From Cytophagales bacterium (GTDB lineage: Bacteria > Bacteroidota > Bacteroidia > Cytophagales > Cyclobacteriaceae): DNA of 37,324 nucleotides. The DNA is taken from assembly GCA_025358885.1 (NCBI GenBank), contig JANYHW010000181.1, forward strand, positions 1 through 37,324, read 5' to 3'. Positions 16,401 through 25,186 of this stretch are shown here, in pieces (position 1 is the stretch's first letter; the number at the start of each line of letters is the position of its first letter). The notes under the pieces were generated by a model. That model made no database searches. It saw only the letters and a list, made by a program, of their open reading frames with translations, and was not told where the DNA came from. The translations under genes and the position numbers were made by a program.

Positions 16401-16900
16401 ACACGCGCCTCAGCGCCGACGAGATCCGTAAATACCAAAATTCAGAATTGATCAGGAAGCTTCTCAACGGAGCGAAAACCATTGCCATCGTTGGGCTTTC
16501 GGATAAAAAAGAACGCGCTAGCAATTTTGTGGGTTCGTATCTGAAATCAGAAGGGTATACCGTCATTCCGGTAAATCCTTTGAAGCAGGAGATCCTGGGA
16601 GAAAAATGTTATCCCGATCTGGCTTCAATACCTGTGCCGGTGGATGTTGTTGATGTTTTTCGCCGTCCGGATGAGATCGTGGGTGTTATTCAGGAGGCCA
16701 TTGCCATCAAGGCGAAAGCCATTTGGATGCAACTTGGAATCGTTAACCGTGATGCAGCTGAATTGGCTGTAAAAAATGGACTGGGTGTTGTAATGGATCG
16801 CTGCATGAAAATGGAACACGGTAGATACAACGGCAATCTTCATTGGGCAGGGATGAACACAGAGATTATTACGGCGAAGAAAGTTAGTCGCTTTATTTGA
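16397..16900 (+). CDS. CoA-binding domain protein (YccU-like)
   Basis: The 167-residue protein has a Rossmann-type CoA-binding domain: IAIVGLSDKKERASNFVGSY near residues 30-50 for nucleotide binding, then VIPVNPL, FRRPDEIVGVIQEA and IWMQLGI, ending DRCMKMEHGRY. This is the stand-alone CoA_binding_2 family related to succinyl-CoA ligase alpha N-termini. The start at 16397 is chosen because it forms an ATGA overlap with metY, so the two are translationally coupled; the frame would otherwise extend 36 nt into metY. The family has no well-established function. The linkage with O-acetylhomoserine sulfhydrylase hints at acetyl-CoA or CoA-thiol status sensing in Met/Cys synthesis. That is inference only. 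Confidence 0.88.
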   Translation: MNTRLSADEIRKYQNSELIRKLLNGAKTIAIVGLSDKKERASNFVGSYLKSEGYTVIPVNPLKQEILGEKCYPDLASIPVPVDVVDVFRRPDEIVGVIQEAIAIKAKAIWMQLGIVNRDAAELAVKNGLGVVMDRCMKMEHGRYNGNLHWAGMNTEIITAKKVSRFI

Positions 16901-16926
16901 ATGTACTGCAGGAAATATTTAGAACT

Positions 16927-18327
16927 TTAGATATGGATCGGTCTGTTCGCCGTTGCAGCAAGGCACGCTTCTTTCACTGCCTCCATATAGGTAGGATGAG
17001 CATGTGACATGCGAGAAACATCTTCTGCGGAAGCACGGAACTCCATCGCCACCACACCGGCAGCAATCATATCCGCAGCGCGCGCACCAATGATGTGAAC
17101 ACCTAAGATTTCATCTGTTATTTTATCGGCCAGGATCTTCACGAGTCCGTCAAGGTCCATCGATGCCCGTGCACGGCCAAGCGCTTTGTAAGGAAAGTTT
17201 CCAACTTTATATGCTTTGCCATCCGCCTTCAACTGCTCTTCGGTATAGCCAACACTTGCTACTTCCGGCCAGGTGTACACCACTCCCGGAATTAACAGAT
17301 AGTGGATATGCGGTTTCTGACCCGCCAGTTGCTCAGCGACCATCACGCCCTCCTCTTCTGCCTTATGTGCCAACATCGCTCCACGTACAACATCTCCAAT
17401 GGCATAAATATTTGCAACCTTGGTCTGCAGGTGATCATTGACCGGGACTTTTCCTTTGTCCAGTTCAATGCCCACCTTGTCCAATCCAAGGCCATCCGCG
17501 TAGGGGCGCCTGCCCACACTGACCATACAATAATCACCTTTCAACTCGATGGCGGCTCCGCCGTTTTTTGGTTCTGCCTTAAGTATAATTTCCTTACCCT
17601 TATTCTCTACTGAGGTCACTTTATGTCCAAGGAAGAAATCCATGCCCAGTTTCCTAGTTGCCTTCAGCAATTCTTTACCCATCGTTCCATCCATGGTAGG
17701 GATAAGGCTATCCAGAAATTCAACTACGGAAACTTTCGAACCAATACGGGCATACACTGAACCCAGTTCCATCCCGATTACACCTCCACCTACAATGATT
17801 AGGTGTTTAGGTACTTCCTTAAGTTCCAATGCTTCCGTGCTGGAAATGATTCTTTTTTTATCAAATGGAGCAAAAGGCAGGGGTGTAGGCTTTGAACCAG
17901 TCGCAATGATTACATTGTCGGTTGTCAGATTTGTTTCCTTTCCATCACTGGCGGTGACCTTGATCGTATTTTTGTCAACAAAGGAGCCTACTCCTGTATG
18001 AACATCGATCTTATTCTTCTTCATGAGGAAGGCTATTCCATCGACATTGGATTTAACGACTTCCCCTTTCCGCTTGATCATTTGTGTCAGGTTGACCTTG
18101 GGATCGGAAATGTCGATACCATGCTCTTTGAAGGTGTGGGCCGCATTATGAAAATGTTCCGAAGAGTCCAGTAACGCCTTTGAGGGAATGCACCCAACAT
18201 TCAAACAGGTTCCGCCCAGGGTAGCGTATTTTTCAATGATGGCGGTCTTAAACCCGAGTTGGGCGCACCGGATTGCAGCGACATAACCTCCAGGGCCGGA
18301 GCCGATGACAATGACATTGTATTGCAT
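16927..18327 (-). CDS. lpdA: Dihydrolipoyl dehydrogenase (E3)
   Basis: The 466-residue flavoprotein has an N-terminal FAD-binding GSGPGGYVAAIRCAQLG, the redox disulfide Cys41/Cys46 in GGTCLNVGCIPSKALL, and an NAD-binding IVGGGVIGMELGSVYARIG near 180. It also has a second FAD motif ending in YAIGDVVRGAMLAHKAEEEG and the C-terminal dimer-interface His-Glu pair in HAHPTYMEAVKEA. E3 re-oxidises dihydrolipoamide on E2 and passes electrons to NAD+. It is the third gene of odhA-odhB-lpd, starting 21 nt after odhB, so it serves the 2-oxoglutarate complex and possibly also pyruvate dehydrogenase. It is convergent with the CoA-binding gene, 26 nt apart, with no obvious terminator between them. Confidence 0.97.
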   Translation of the reverse strand: MQYNVIVIGSGPGGYVAAIRCAQLGFKTAIIEKYATLGGTCLNVGCIPSKALLDSSEHFHNAAHTFKEHGIDISDPKVNLTQMIKRKGEVVKSNVDGIAFLMKKNKIDVHTGVGSFVDKNTIKVTASDGKETNLTTDNVIIATGSKPTPLPFAPFDKKRIISSTEALELKEVPKHLIIVGGGVIGMELGSVYARIGSKVSVVEFLDSLIPTMDGTMGKELLKATRKLGMDFFLGHKVTSVENKGKEIILKAEPKNGGAAIELKGDYCMVSVGRRPYADGLGLDKVGIELDKGKVPVNDHLQTKVANIYAIGDVVRGAMLAHKAEEEGVMVAEQLAGQKPHIHYLLIPGVVYTWPEVASVGYTEEQLKADGKAYKVGNFPYKALGRARASMDLDGLVKILADKITDEILGVHIIGARAADMIAAGVVAMEFRASAEDVSRMSHAHPTYMEAVKEACLAATANRPIHI

Positions 18328-18347
18328 AATGGTTTGTTTCAGTATCG

Positions 18348-19880
18348 TTAAACACCTAAAATCAAACGACCTGGATCTTCCAGCAGTTCTTTCACCCGTA
18401 CCAGGAAACTGACGGATTCTCTTCCATCCACGATCCGGTGATCATATGAAAGGGCTAGGTACATGATGGGTCTCACCACTACTTCTCCTTTAATTACCAC
18501 GGGGCGTTCAACAATGTTGTGCATTCCCAGGATCGCAGATTGAGGGGGGTTGATAATCGGCGTTGAAAGCATCGATCCGAAAACACCTCCATTGGTGATG
18601 GAGAAAGTACCTCCTGTCATTTCTTCAACAGAGAGTTTGCCATCTCGCCCGCGGGTGGCAAGCCGCACAACTTCGGCTTCAATTTGCGCGAAGGTCAGGG
18701 CTTCTGCATTGCGGATAACTGGAACGACCAGGCCCCGGGGTGTAGAAACAGCTATTGACACATCGCAATAATCATGATAGACGGCCTCATCTTTATCGAT
18801 CGACGCGTTGACTGCAGGGAAATCCTTCAAGGCAATACAAATCGCCTTCGTGAAAAAAGACATAAACCCGAGTCCAACACCATATTTCTCCTTGAACTGG
18901 TCTTTGTATTTTGAACGCAAGTCCATGACAGGCTTCATGTCCACTTCATTGAAAGTGGTGAGCATGGCGGTTTCATTCTTCACAGCAACCAAACGACGGG
19001 CGATTGTTTTGCGCAGTGAAGTCATCTTCTCTCTGCGCTCGCTGCGGCTTACACCTGTTGCAATAACCGGTGGTCCACTGGGTGCTGCTGATTTGGCGGG
19101 AGCTGTAGCAGGTGCCTGCGCTTTTGAAGCGTCATCTTTGGTAATCCTTCCCCCCACTCCTGAACCAACAACCTGGGAGGAACTCACTCCCTTCTCATCT
19201 AGAATCTTGGCGGCAGCTGGGGAAGGATGACCCGCGGCATAACCAGCCCCTGCAGCAGATGCTGCCTGAGTGGTTGACGGTGCTGCCGGCGTGGAGGCTG
19301 GAGGTGCACCTTCGGTGATTTCAATTTTGCAGATCAATCCTCCGATTGGAAGCGTGGTTTTTTCTTTGGCTACAATCCTCAATATTCCCGAAGCCTCAGC
19401 AGGCAATTCAAATGTCGCCTTATCCGATTCTACTTCAGCGATGACTTCGTCCAATTTCACATAATCTCCATCCTTTTTCATCCAGGTGGAAAGCGTCACT
19501 TCGGTGATAGACTCCCCGACTGTCGGCACCTTCATCTCCTTCACTCCCCCGGTTGCCTTCATGGGTTTTGCGGCAGGAGCAGCTGCGGTGGTCGCGGGAG
19601 CCGGAGATGTCTTAGCAGCCGGTGTGGCCGCTGCAGACTGTCCTGATCCTTCTGCAATTTCACAAATCAGCTCTCCAATCTTGGCGGTATCACCTTGCTT
19701 CTTAATAATTTTCAATACACCCGATTGTGGTGCCGGGAGCTCGAAGGTGGCCTTGTCGGATTCCAGTTCGGCAATCACCTCATCCATCTTCACCGAATCT
19801 CCGTCTTTTTTGGTCCAATTGGCAATTGTTACTTCGGAGATCGATTCTCCGACGGTAGGCACTTTTACTTGAAAAGCCAT
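18348..19880 (-). CDS. odhB: 2-oxoglutarate dehydrogenase E2 (dihydrolipoyl succinyltransferase), two lipoyl domains
   Basis: The 510-residue protein starts with two tandem lipoyl domains: residues 3-77 (lipoyl Lys43) and about 115-190 (Lys154), both in [11 protein letters not shown]. They are separated by an Ala/Pro/Thr-rich linker. A peripheral subunit-binding domain follows at about 220-255 ([23 protein letters not shown]). The C-terminal acyltransferase core (about 280-510) ends with the catalytic His motif [17 protein letters not shown]2 transfers succinyl groups from E1 to CoA and forms the core of the complex. The genomic position between odhA and lpd identifies it as the succinyltransferase. 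Many bacterial E2o proteins carry one lipoyl domain of about 400 residues in total, so the second is noteworthy. The gap to odhA is 36 nt. Confidence 0.95.
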   Translation of the reverse strand: MAFQVKVPTVGESISEVTIANWTKKDGDSVKMDEVIAELESDKATFELPAPQSGVLKIIKKQGDTAKIGELICEIAEGSGQSAAATPAAKTSPAPATTAAAPAAKPMKATGGVKEMKVPTVGESITEVTLSTWMKKDGDYVKLDEVIAEVESDKATFELPAEASGILRIVAKEKTTLPIGGLICKIEITEGAPPASTPAAPSTTQAASAAGAGYAAGHPSPAAAKILDEKGVSSSQVVGSGVGGRITKDDASKAQAPATAPAKSAAPSGPPVIATGVSRSERREKMTSLRKTIARRLVAVKNETAMLTTFNEVDMKPVMDLRSKYKDQFKEKYGVGLGFMSFFTKAICIALKDFPAVNASIDKDEAVYHDYCDVSIAVSTPRGLVVPVIRNAEALTFAQIEAEVVRLATRGRDGKLSVEEMTGGTFSITNGGVFGSMLSTPIINPPQSAILGMHNIVERPVVIKGEVVVRPIMYLALSYDHRIVDGRESVSFLVRVKELLEDPGRLILGV

Positions 19881-19916
19881 GCGCTTGTGGTTAGGGTTAT
19901 AAAAAGCTTGTGGAGT

Positions 19917-22640
19917 TTAACTTTCAAATGCTTGAGTCACAATTTTTTCCTGTTCAGCCTTGTGCACCTTGGAGTAGCCGGTTGCTGGCGAAGCACTTGC
20001 TTTCCTCGAAATGAATTGTATTTCCTGCTTTGGCATCATCCTCTGGATGAACGAGAGCGGGCCCATGTTTGACGGCTCCTCCTGAACCCAAAGAACTTTA
20101 GCAGTCTTGTACTTTTTGAATATGGACTTGAGTTGTTCTTCCGGGAAAGGATACAATTGTTCAATGCGCACCACGGCCGCATCTTTGATTTTCCTTTTCG
20201 ACTGAACTTCAAGCAAATCATAATAGATTTTTCCGGAGCACAGCACAATGCGCTTCACATCTTTGGTTGTCACCGTTTCATCGTCGATGATCTCTTTGAA
20301 CGATCCGCTGGTAAATTCTTTCAGAGGCGAGATGACCGCAGGGTGACGCAGCAAGGACTTGGGTGAAAACACGATACAAGGTTTGCGGAAATGCCATCCC
20401 ACCTGCCTGCGGAGCAAATGGAAAATATTTGCCGGAGTAGTGGGGTTAGTCACAATCATGTTGTATTCGGCCGCCAGTTGCAGAAATCTTTCGGGGCGAC
20501 AACTTGAGTGTTCCGGTCCTTGACCTTCGTATCCGTGTGGCAGAAGCATAACGAGACCATTCATCCGTTGCCACTTCGATTCGGCGCTGGAAATGAATTG
20601 ATCAATCATCACCTGGGCGCCATTTACAAAGTCGCCAAACTGGGCTTCCCAAAGCACCAGAGCATGAGGGTTTGACATGGCATATCCATATTCAAAACCC
20701 AGCACACCAAACTCCGAGAGTAAGGAATTATAAATATGGAATGGCTCTTGGTCCGGTTGAATATGATCAAGACCACAATAGGGATCGTTGGTATTGGCGT
20801 CAAAGAAGTAAGCATGGCGATGGGAAAAGGTCCCGCGCTTTACATCCTGCCCAGACATCCGGACAGGTACTCCTTCAGAAAGCAAAGATCCATAGGCCAG
20901 CAGTTCGGCTTCGGCCCAGCCAAGGACTTTGTCATCAAAGAACGCGGCCTTGCGATCTTTTAGAAGCTTTTCAATTTGCTTGAGGGCCTTGAACCCTTCA
21001 GGGATGGTGGTGAGTGCCTTGCCTACTTTGTCTATAGTCGCCTGCTTGATGCTGGTGTCGGGCGACTTGTCAAAGTCTTCCGGTTTGGCGCGAATCATTT
21101 TCTCCCACTCCTCCTCAATCTTCTGGGGCTTATACGGCAGGGGTTTTTGTTTTACTTCGTTAAGGCGGTCCTGAAGTTGATTGCGAAAATTCTTGTCCAT
21201 CTCATCTGCCAGCGCCGCATCGACATCACCACGTTCGATCAACTTCTTGACGTATACTTCGCGGGGATTGGGGTGTTTGGCAATGATGTTGTAGAGTTTG
21301 GGTTGCGTAAACTTGGGCTCGTCGCTTTCATTGTGGCCATGGCGACGGTAACAAAGCATATCAATGAAGATATCTTTCCCGAATTTCTGACGATACTCAA
21401 CCGCCAGCTTGGAGCAAAAGGTGACTGCTTCCGCGTCATCTCCGTTCACATGCAGAACAGGAGCATCAATGATTTTCGCAACGTCCGTGCAATACATGGC
21501 CGTTCGGGCATCTTCATAGTCTGTGGTGAACCCAACCTGGTTGTTAATTACGAAATGAATGGTTCCGCCTGTGGCGTAACCCTCCAGACCAGACATCTGT
21601 GTTAACTCATACACGATGCCCTGGCCTGCTACCGCTGCATCACCATGAAGAAGAATGGCCATAGCATTGTTATGTCCTTTATACTCATCGTCAATTTGGC
21701 CACGAGTATATCCCAACACCAGGGAATCCACCACTTCTAGGTGGGAAGGGTTGGGCGTGAGTTTAACATAGATCTTGTTGCCGGATGGGGTATTGATATG
21801 GCTTGCGTAGCCCAGGTGGTATTTGACATCCCCGTCTCCCATGGTCAGGTCAGGGTTGATATTTCCTTCGAACTCAGTGAATATCTGCTCGTAAGTTTTG
21901 CCGAGGATATTAGAAAGCACATTCAACCTTCCACGGTGTGCCATACCGATCACTACTTCTTTTACACCCATTTCCGCAGTCTTGTTGATGATGGTCTGCA
22001 GGGCCGGGATTGTAGTTTCTCCACCCTCGAGTGAGAAGCGTTTTTGGCCCAGAAACTTTGTATGAAGAAAGTTTTCAAAGACAACGGCCTCGTTTAGTTT
22101 TCCCAGTATGCTTTTCTTTTCTTCAACCGATGGATCGTATGAATAGTATTCCGTTTCACACTTCTTGATGAACCAATCAAAAATTTCCTGGTTGCGGATG
22201 TAGCTGTATTCAAATCCGATGGTACCGAGATAAACCTTGTCTAGTTTCTCAATGATTTTCCTTAGGGTTGTCCTGCCCAAACCGATTTCCACTCCCACAT
22301 CAAATTCTGCGTCTAGGTCGGCATCTGTCAATCCGTAAAACTTATGATCAAGAGCGACATGGTGGTCACGGCGTTCGCGGACGGGATTAGTGTTTGACTT
22401 GAGATGTCCCCTTGAACGGTATGCATGAATCAACGTACGCACATGGGTTTCCTTGATGGTGACGCTGTCATTGGTCACCGTACCGTGACCGTTCTCCCCA
22501 TAGCGCTGAAGGGAAAACTCATAGCCTTCAAAAAATTTCTGCCATGTGCCGTCCACGGAGGCCGGGTCGGTTTTGTATTTTTGATAGAGCTGATCCAGGT
22601 AGCCCACGTCAGCATTCGAGATGTAGGAATATTTGTCCAT
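19917..22640 (-). CDS. odhA: 2-oxoglutarate dehydrogenase E1 component
   Basis: The 907-residue thiamine-diphosphate enzyme has an N-terminal segment MDKYSYISNADVGYLDQLYQ typical of E1o, a substrate/ThDP region MAHRGRLNVLSNILGK near 240, GDAAVAGQGIVYE near 335, and YRRHGHNESDEPKFTQP near 430. The C-terminal transketolase-like half holds LLPHGYEGQGPEHSSCRPERFLQ. It decarboxylates 2-oxoglutarate and reductively succinylates E2, as part of the TCA cycle. The start is ATG at 22640. An in-frame TTG at 22664 is rejected because it lies inside the TATATTTG promoter element, so it would not be in the transcript. First gene of odhA-odhB-lpd. A 26-bp dyad lies in the divergent region shared with rpsP. 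Confidence 0.96.
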   Translation of the reverse strand: MDKYSYISNADVGYLDQLYQKYKTDPASVDGTWQKFFEGYEFSLQRYGENGHGTVTNDSVTIKETHVRTLIHAYRSRGHLKSNTNPVRERRDHHVALDHKFYGLTDADLDAEFDVGVEIGLGRTTLRKIIEKLDKVYLGTIGFEYSYIRNQEIFDWFIKKCETEYYSYDPSVEEKKSILGKLNEAVVFENFLHTKFLGQKRFSLEGGETTIPALQTIINKTAEMGVKEVVIGMAHRGRLNVLSNILGKTYEQIFTEFEGNINPDLTMGDGDVKYHLGYASHINTPSGNKIYVKLTPNPSHLEVVDSLVLGYTRGQIDDEYKGHNNAMAILLHGDAAVAGQGIVYELTQMSGLEGYATGGTIHFVINNQVGFTTDYEDARTAMYCTDVAKIIDAPVLHVNGDDAEAVTFCSKLAVEYRQKFGKDIFIDMLCYRRHGHNESDEPKFTQPKLYNIIAKHPNPREVYVKKLIERGDVDAALADEMDKNFRNQLQDRLNEVKQKPLPYKPQKIEEEWEKMIRAKPEDFDKSPDTSIKQATIDKVGKALTTIPEGFKALKQIEKLLKDRKAAFFDDKVLGWAEAELLAYGSLLSEGVPVRMSGQDVKRGTFSHRHAYFFDANTNDPYCGLDHIQPDQEPFHIYNSLLSEFGVLGFEYGYAMSNPHALVLWEAQFGDFVNGAQVMIDQFISSAESKWQRMNGLVMLLPHGYEGQGPEHSSCRPERFLQLAAEYNMIVTNPTTPANIFHLLRRQVGWHFRKPCIVFSPKSLLRHPAVISPLKEFTSGSFKEIIDDETVTTKDVKRIVLCSGKIYYDLLEVQSKRKIKDAAVVRIEQLYPFPEEQLKSIFKKYKTAKVLWVQEEPSNMGPLSFIQRMMPKQEIQFISRKASASPATGYSKVHKAEQEKIVTQAFES

Positions 22641-22661
22641 GACGGTAGGGGTAAAGTAAAT

Positions 22662-22669
22662 CAAATATA
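22662..22669 (-). promoter_or_regulatory. -7 element of the odhA promoter
   Basis: On the minus strand this reads TATATTTG, an exact -7 match, 21 nt upstream of the odhA ATG. No TTG lies at the standard -33 distance. The last three bases are the TTG that an ORF finder takes as start, so the element supports the downstream ATG. Confidence 0.55.
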
Positions 22670-22694
22670 GAACGTCACTTTTTGATTAAAAAAC

Positions 22695-22720
22695 TTAATA
22701 ATCGATTATACGATTATTAA
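22695..22720. promoter_or_regulatory. 26-bp perfect dyad between odhA and rpsP (candidate operator)
   Basis: Arms TTAATAATCG (22695-22704) and CGATTATTAA (22711-22720) are perfect inverted repeats around a 6-nt centre ATTATA. Within it, ATAATCGATTAT (22698-22709) is a 12-bp perfect palindrome and CGATTAT occurs twice as a direct repeat 8 bp apart. It is centred about 50 bp upstream of the inferred odhA start point and about 85 bp upstream of that of rpsP. There is no T-run outside the arms, so a regulator binding site is more likely than a terminator. Confidence 0.55.
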
Positions 22721-22759
22721 TGGTTCTGGGAAAATCCGAGCACCTTTCGGATTAATCCG

Positions 22760-22789
22760 TTGCCAAAAAGCCAAATTCCATTACCTTTG
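22760..22789 (+). promoter_or_regulatory. rpsP operon promoter
   Basis: TTG (22760-22762), a 19-nt spacer and TACCTTTG (22782-22789) match the Bacteroidota sigma-A consensus TTG-N19-TAnnTTTG exactly. The predicted start is near 22795, giving a leader of about 40 nt before the rpsP ATG. Confidence 0.8.
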
Positions 22790-22837
22790 CAGTCCTTTAA
22801 AAAACGGACGAGTTCCAACCTTTAAAAACAAAGAAAA

Positions 22838-23374
22838 ATGGCAGTAAAGATCAGATTGGCCCGAAGAGGCCGTAAGAAACTGGCACGTTATGATGTGGTA
22901 GTGACCGATGCAAGGTCACCCCGGGATGGCAAATTCATTGAAAAAATAGGCACCTACGATCCCCTGACAGTACCTGCCACAATCGATTTGAAAGAAGATC
23001 GCGCCTTTGCGTGGCTCATGAACGGTGCTCAACCCTCCGACACTGTAAAGGCAATGTTGTCTTACCGCGGCATCATGATGAAGAAACACCTTCAGATTGG
23101 TGTGGTGAAGGGGGCGATTACCCAGGAACAGGCCGACCAAAAGTTGACGGACTGGAAGAAAGTCAAAGATGACAAGATACAGTCGAAGCGCGAAAACGTC
23201 TCCAAGACAAAGCAAGATCTTGCCAAGATCCGCAAAGATGCGGAAGTGAAAATTCGCGAAGCACGTGCAGAAGCTATCCGCAAGAAGGCGGAGGCTGCAG
23301 CTGCAGCGGAGGCAGCACCTGTAGCTGAGTCGCCTGTTGAAGGAGAAGCTGCTGCACCTGAAGCACAGGCTTAA
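22838..23374 (+). CDS. rpsP: 30S ribosomal protein S16 with long C-terminal extension
   Basis: Residues 1 to about 85 are a standard S16 ([56 protein letters not shown]). The protein then continues for about 90 residues of Lys/Glu/Ala-rich sequence that looks helical or coiled-coil, ending in an Ala/Pro/Glu-rich tail. S16 binds 16S rRNA early in 30S assembly. Typical S16 is 80-90 residues, so 178 is long; similar extensions occur in other Bacteroidota as far as I recall. First gene of the conserved rpsP-rimM-trmD-rplS group, with an excellent promoter upstream and a hairpin immediately downstream. Confidence 0.96.
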   Translation: MAVKIRLARRGRKKLARYDVVVTDARSPRDGKFIEKIGTYDPLTVPATIDLKEDRAFAWLMNGAQPSDTVKAMLSYRGIMMKKHLQIGVVKGAITQEQADQKLTDWKKVKDDKIQSKRENVSKTKQDLAKIRKDAEVKIREARAEAIRKKAEAAAAAEAAPVAESPVEGEAAAPEAQA

Positions 23375-23391
23375 CCATAAAGAACTCTTAC

Positions 23392-23430
23392 AATGCCAGC
23401 GCGACTTCCGTGCTGGCATTTTCATTTCTT
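23392..23430 (+). terminator. Hairpin between rpsP and rimM (terminator or attenuator)
   Basis: AATGCCAGC (23392-23400) and GCTGGCATT (23412-23420) form a perfect 9-bp stem with an 11-nt loop, followed by a T-rich tail TTCATTTCTT. It starts 17 nt after the rpsP stop and ends 15 nt before the rimM ATG. It resembles a partial intrinsic terminator that would make rpsP more abundant than the modification genes. Confidence 0.6.
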
Positions 23431-23434
23431 TGCC

Positions 23435-23938
23435 ATGGAACATTTCAAGATCGGATATGTCGCCAAAAGCCACGGCCTGAAAGGAGAGGTGACCATTGTC
23501 CTGGGTCCAGATTGCCCGGACCTTGAAAGCGCAAAGTCCATTCATGTCGAATTGGGACATCAACTTGTGCCGCATTTCATCGAATCCATTTCCATCAAGG
23601 GTGTCAAGGCCTATGTCAAGCTGGAAAACATTGACACCCCCGAGGCAGCCGCTTCACTGAAGGGATGCAGTCTGTTTCTCCCCAAGAAAGAAAGACCCAA
23701 ATTATCACGGGGAGAGTTTTACAGCGATGAGGTGATTGGATTTGAAGTCACCGATGCTGAAACCGGGGTTCTCGGAGAAGTAAGCGAGGTTTTTGAAAGT
23801 GGGCCCAATCGTTTTCTCATGATCATGCGCAACGGAAAAGAGATCATGATTCCCATAAATGGCCCTTTCATAACGGACATGAACAAATCCAAAAAGAAAA
23901 TTTCCGTAGAACTTCCTGAAGGATTCCTGGAAATTTAG
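23435..23938 (+). CDS. rimM: 16S rRNA processing/ribosome maturation factor RimM
   Basis: The 167-residue protein has the RimM N-terminal beta-barrel (MEHFKIGYVAKSHGLKGEV, residues 1-19, a strong family signature) and a PRC-barrel C-terminal domain (about 95-165, SDEVIGFEVTD, IPINGPFITDMNKSKKKI). It assists late assembly of the 30S head domain around S19. The ATG at 23435 is chosen because the signature starts there; an in-frame ATG at 23393 falls within the stem of the intergenic hairpin and would add an unrelated 14-residue leader. It lies between rpsP and trmD as in many bacteria. Confidence 0.94.
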   Translation: MEHFKIGYVAKSHGLKGEVTIVLGPDCPDLESAKSIHVELGHQLVPHFIESISIKGVKAYVKLENIDTPEAAASLKGCSLFLPKKERPKLSRGEFYSDEVIGFEVTDAETGVLGEVSEVFESGPNRFLMIMRNGKEIMIPINGPFITDMNKSKKKISVELPEGFLEI

Positions 23939-23966
23939 GAGGCAGGTTTTTTCGTAATTTCGATCC

Positions 23967-24647
23967 ATGCGCATTGATATCATCACTTGCCTTCCAAGAT
24001 TGTTGGAGAGTCCTTTCAACGATTCGATTGTAAAACGGGCGCAGGAAAAAGGTATGGTCACCATCCACGTCCATGATCTTCGCCAGCATACCTCCGATGC
24101 ACACCGGACTACAGATGACTATGCCTTTGGTGGTGGAGCGGGAATGGTGATGATGATTGAGCCCATTCATCGGTGCATTTCTGCATTGCAGTCCGAGCGC
24201 TCCTATGATGACATCATCTACATGAGCCCCGATGGAGAACTGCTCACGCAAGCCATGGCCAATCAATTAAGCATGAAGCAAAACCTGATCTTGCTTTGCG
24301 GTCATTACAAAGGCGTTGATGAACGTGTCCGGGAACACCTGATCACCCGTGAAATCAGCATTGGTGATTATGTTCTTTCGGGTGGGGAACTTGCGGCCGC
24401 CGTAGTGGCAGATTCAGTCATTCGTCTTTTGCCCGGAGTGTTGTCAGACGAGTCATCGGCCCTTACCGATTCATTCCAGGATGGGTTGCTTGCACCCGAA
24501 GTGTACACCCGTCCGGCAGAATATGAAGGTTGGAAAGTGCCAGAAGTATTGCTGTCTGGAAATCAGGCCATGATTGAGAATTGGAGATATGAAAATGCCT
24601 TGAAAAGGACTCAAAATAGGCGGCCCGGCCTCTTGGACGCAAAATGA
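23967..24647 (+). CDS. trmD: tRNA (guanine-N1)-methyltransferase TrmD
   Basis: The 226-residue SPOUT-class methyltransferase has the trefoil-knot SAM-binding motifs: [10 protein letters not shown] near residues 54-63, [16 protein letters not shown] near 110-125, and [14 protein letters not shown] near 131-144. The region [16 protein letters not shown] follows. It methylates G37 next to the anticodon, which prevents +1 frameshifting. Standard length. It begins 28 nt after rimM. A near-match TAATTTCG lies 4 nt upstream of its ATG, but it lacks the final TTTG and is not called as a promoter. Confidence 0.97.
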   Translation: MRIDIITCLPRLLESPFNDSIVKRAQEKGMVTIHVHDLRQHTSDAHRTTDDYAFGGGAGMVMMIEPIHRCISALQSERSYDDIIYMSPDGELLTQAMANQLSMKQNLILLCGHYKGVDERVREHLITREISIGDYVLSGGELAAAVVADSVIRLLPGVLSDESSALTDSFQDGLLAPEVYTRPAEYEGWKVPEVLLSGNQAMIENWRYENALKRTQNRRPGLLDAK

Positions 24648-24676
24648 CCTAATTCAAGCTATTTCGAGACTTTCCC

Positions 24677-24706
24677 TTGTCGGATGGCAGGCCTTTCCTA
24701 TATTTG
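24677..24706 (+). promoter_or_regulatory. rplS promoter
   Basis: TTG (24677-24679), a 19-nt spacer and TATATTTG (24699-24706) match the Bacteroidota consensus exactly. It lies in the trmD-rplS gap and would let L19 be made independently of rimM and trmD. Predicted leader is about 22 nt. Confidence 0.8.
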
Positions 24707-24732
24707 CAGTCCATTTTTAAAACGATAGTGAC

Positions 24733-25113
24733 ATGGCGGACTTAATTAAAATAGCTGAGCAAGAGTTGTCAGTAAAACGGGCAAATCACCCTGATTTCAA
24801 GCCTGGTGACACGATCAATGTTCATGTTAAGATCAGCGAAGGTAACAAGGAACGCATTCAGCAATTCCAGGGCGTTGTATTGTATCGCAGAGGAGCCGGC
24901 ACTAACGGAGAGTCATTTTCCGTTCGGAAAGTATCCAATGGCGTTGGCGTGGAGCGTATTTTTCCTGTGGTCAGCCCAAGTATCGATAAGATCGAATTCG
25001 TGAAAGCAGGCAAGGTGAGAAGGGCAAAATTGTACTACATGAGAGGCCGTCAAGGCAAGTCAGCCCGGATCAAAGAAAAATTGACAGTACTTCAAGGCAA
25101 GACAAAAAGCTAG
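24733..25113 (+). CDS. rplS: 50S ribosomal protein L19
   Basis: The 126-residue protein matches L19 throughout: [20 protein letters not shown] near residues 22-41, [30 protein letters not shown], and the ending [21 protein letters not shown]19 sits at the 30S-50S interface. It closes the rpsP-rimM-trmD-rplS group but has its own promoter upstream and a strong terminator downstream. Confidence 0.97.
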   Translation: MADLIKIAEQELSVKRANHPDFKPGDTINVHVKISEGNKERIQQFQGVVLYRRGAGTNGESFSVRKVSNGVGVERIFPVVSPSIDKIEFVKAGKVRRAKLYYMRGRQGKSARIKEKLTVLQGKTKS

Positions 25114-25130
25114 CGCCCATTCATCAAAGA

Positions 25131-25160
25131 AAGCCCATTCCATGCCGGATGGGCTTTTTT
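25131..25160 (+). terminator. Intrinsic terminator after rplS
   Basis: AAGCCCAT (25131-25138) pairs with ATGGGCTT (25149-25156) around a 10-nt loop, with a run of six Ts at 25155-25160. It lies 18 nt after the rplS stop and upstream of the aldolase promoter. Confidence 0.8.
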
Positions 25161-25186
25161 GTGAACGGGCCTGACCAGAAGTTCTG

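Noticed and set aside
22641-22664. TTG start for odhA at 22664
   Set aside because: The TTG forms the end of the TATATTTG promoter element and so should not be transcribed.
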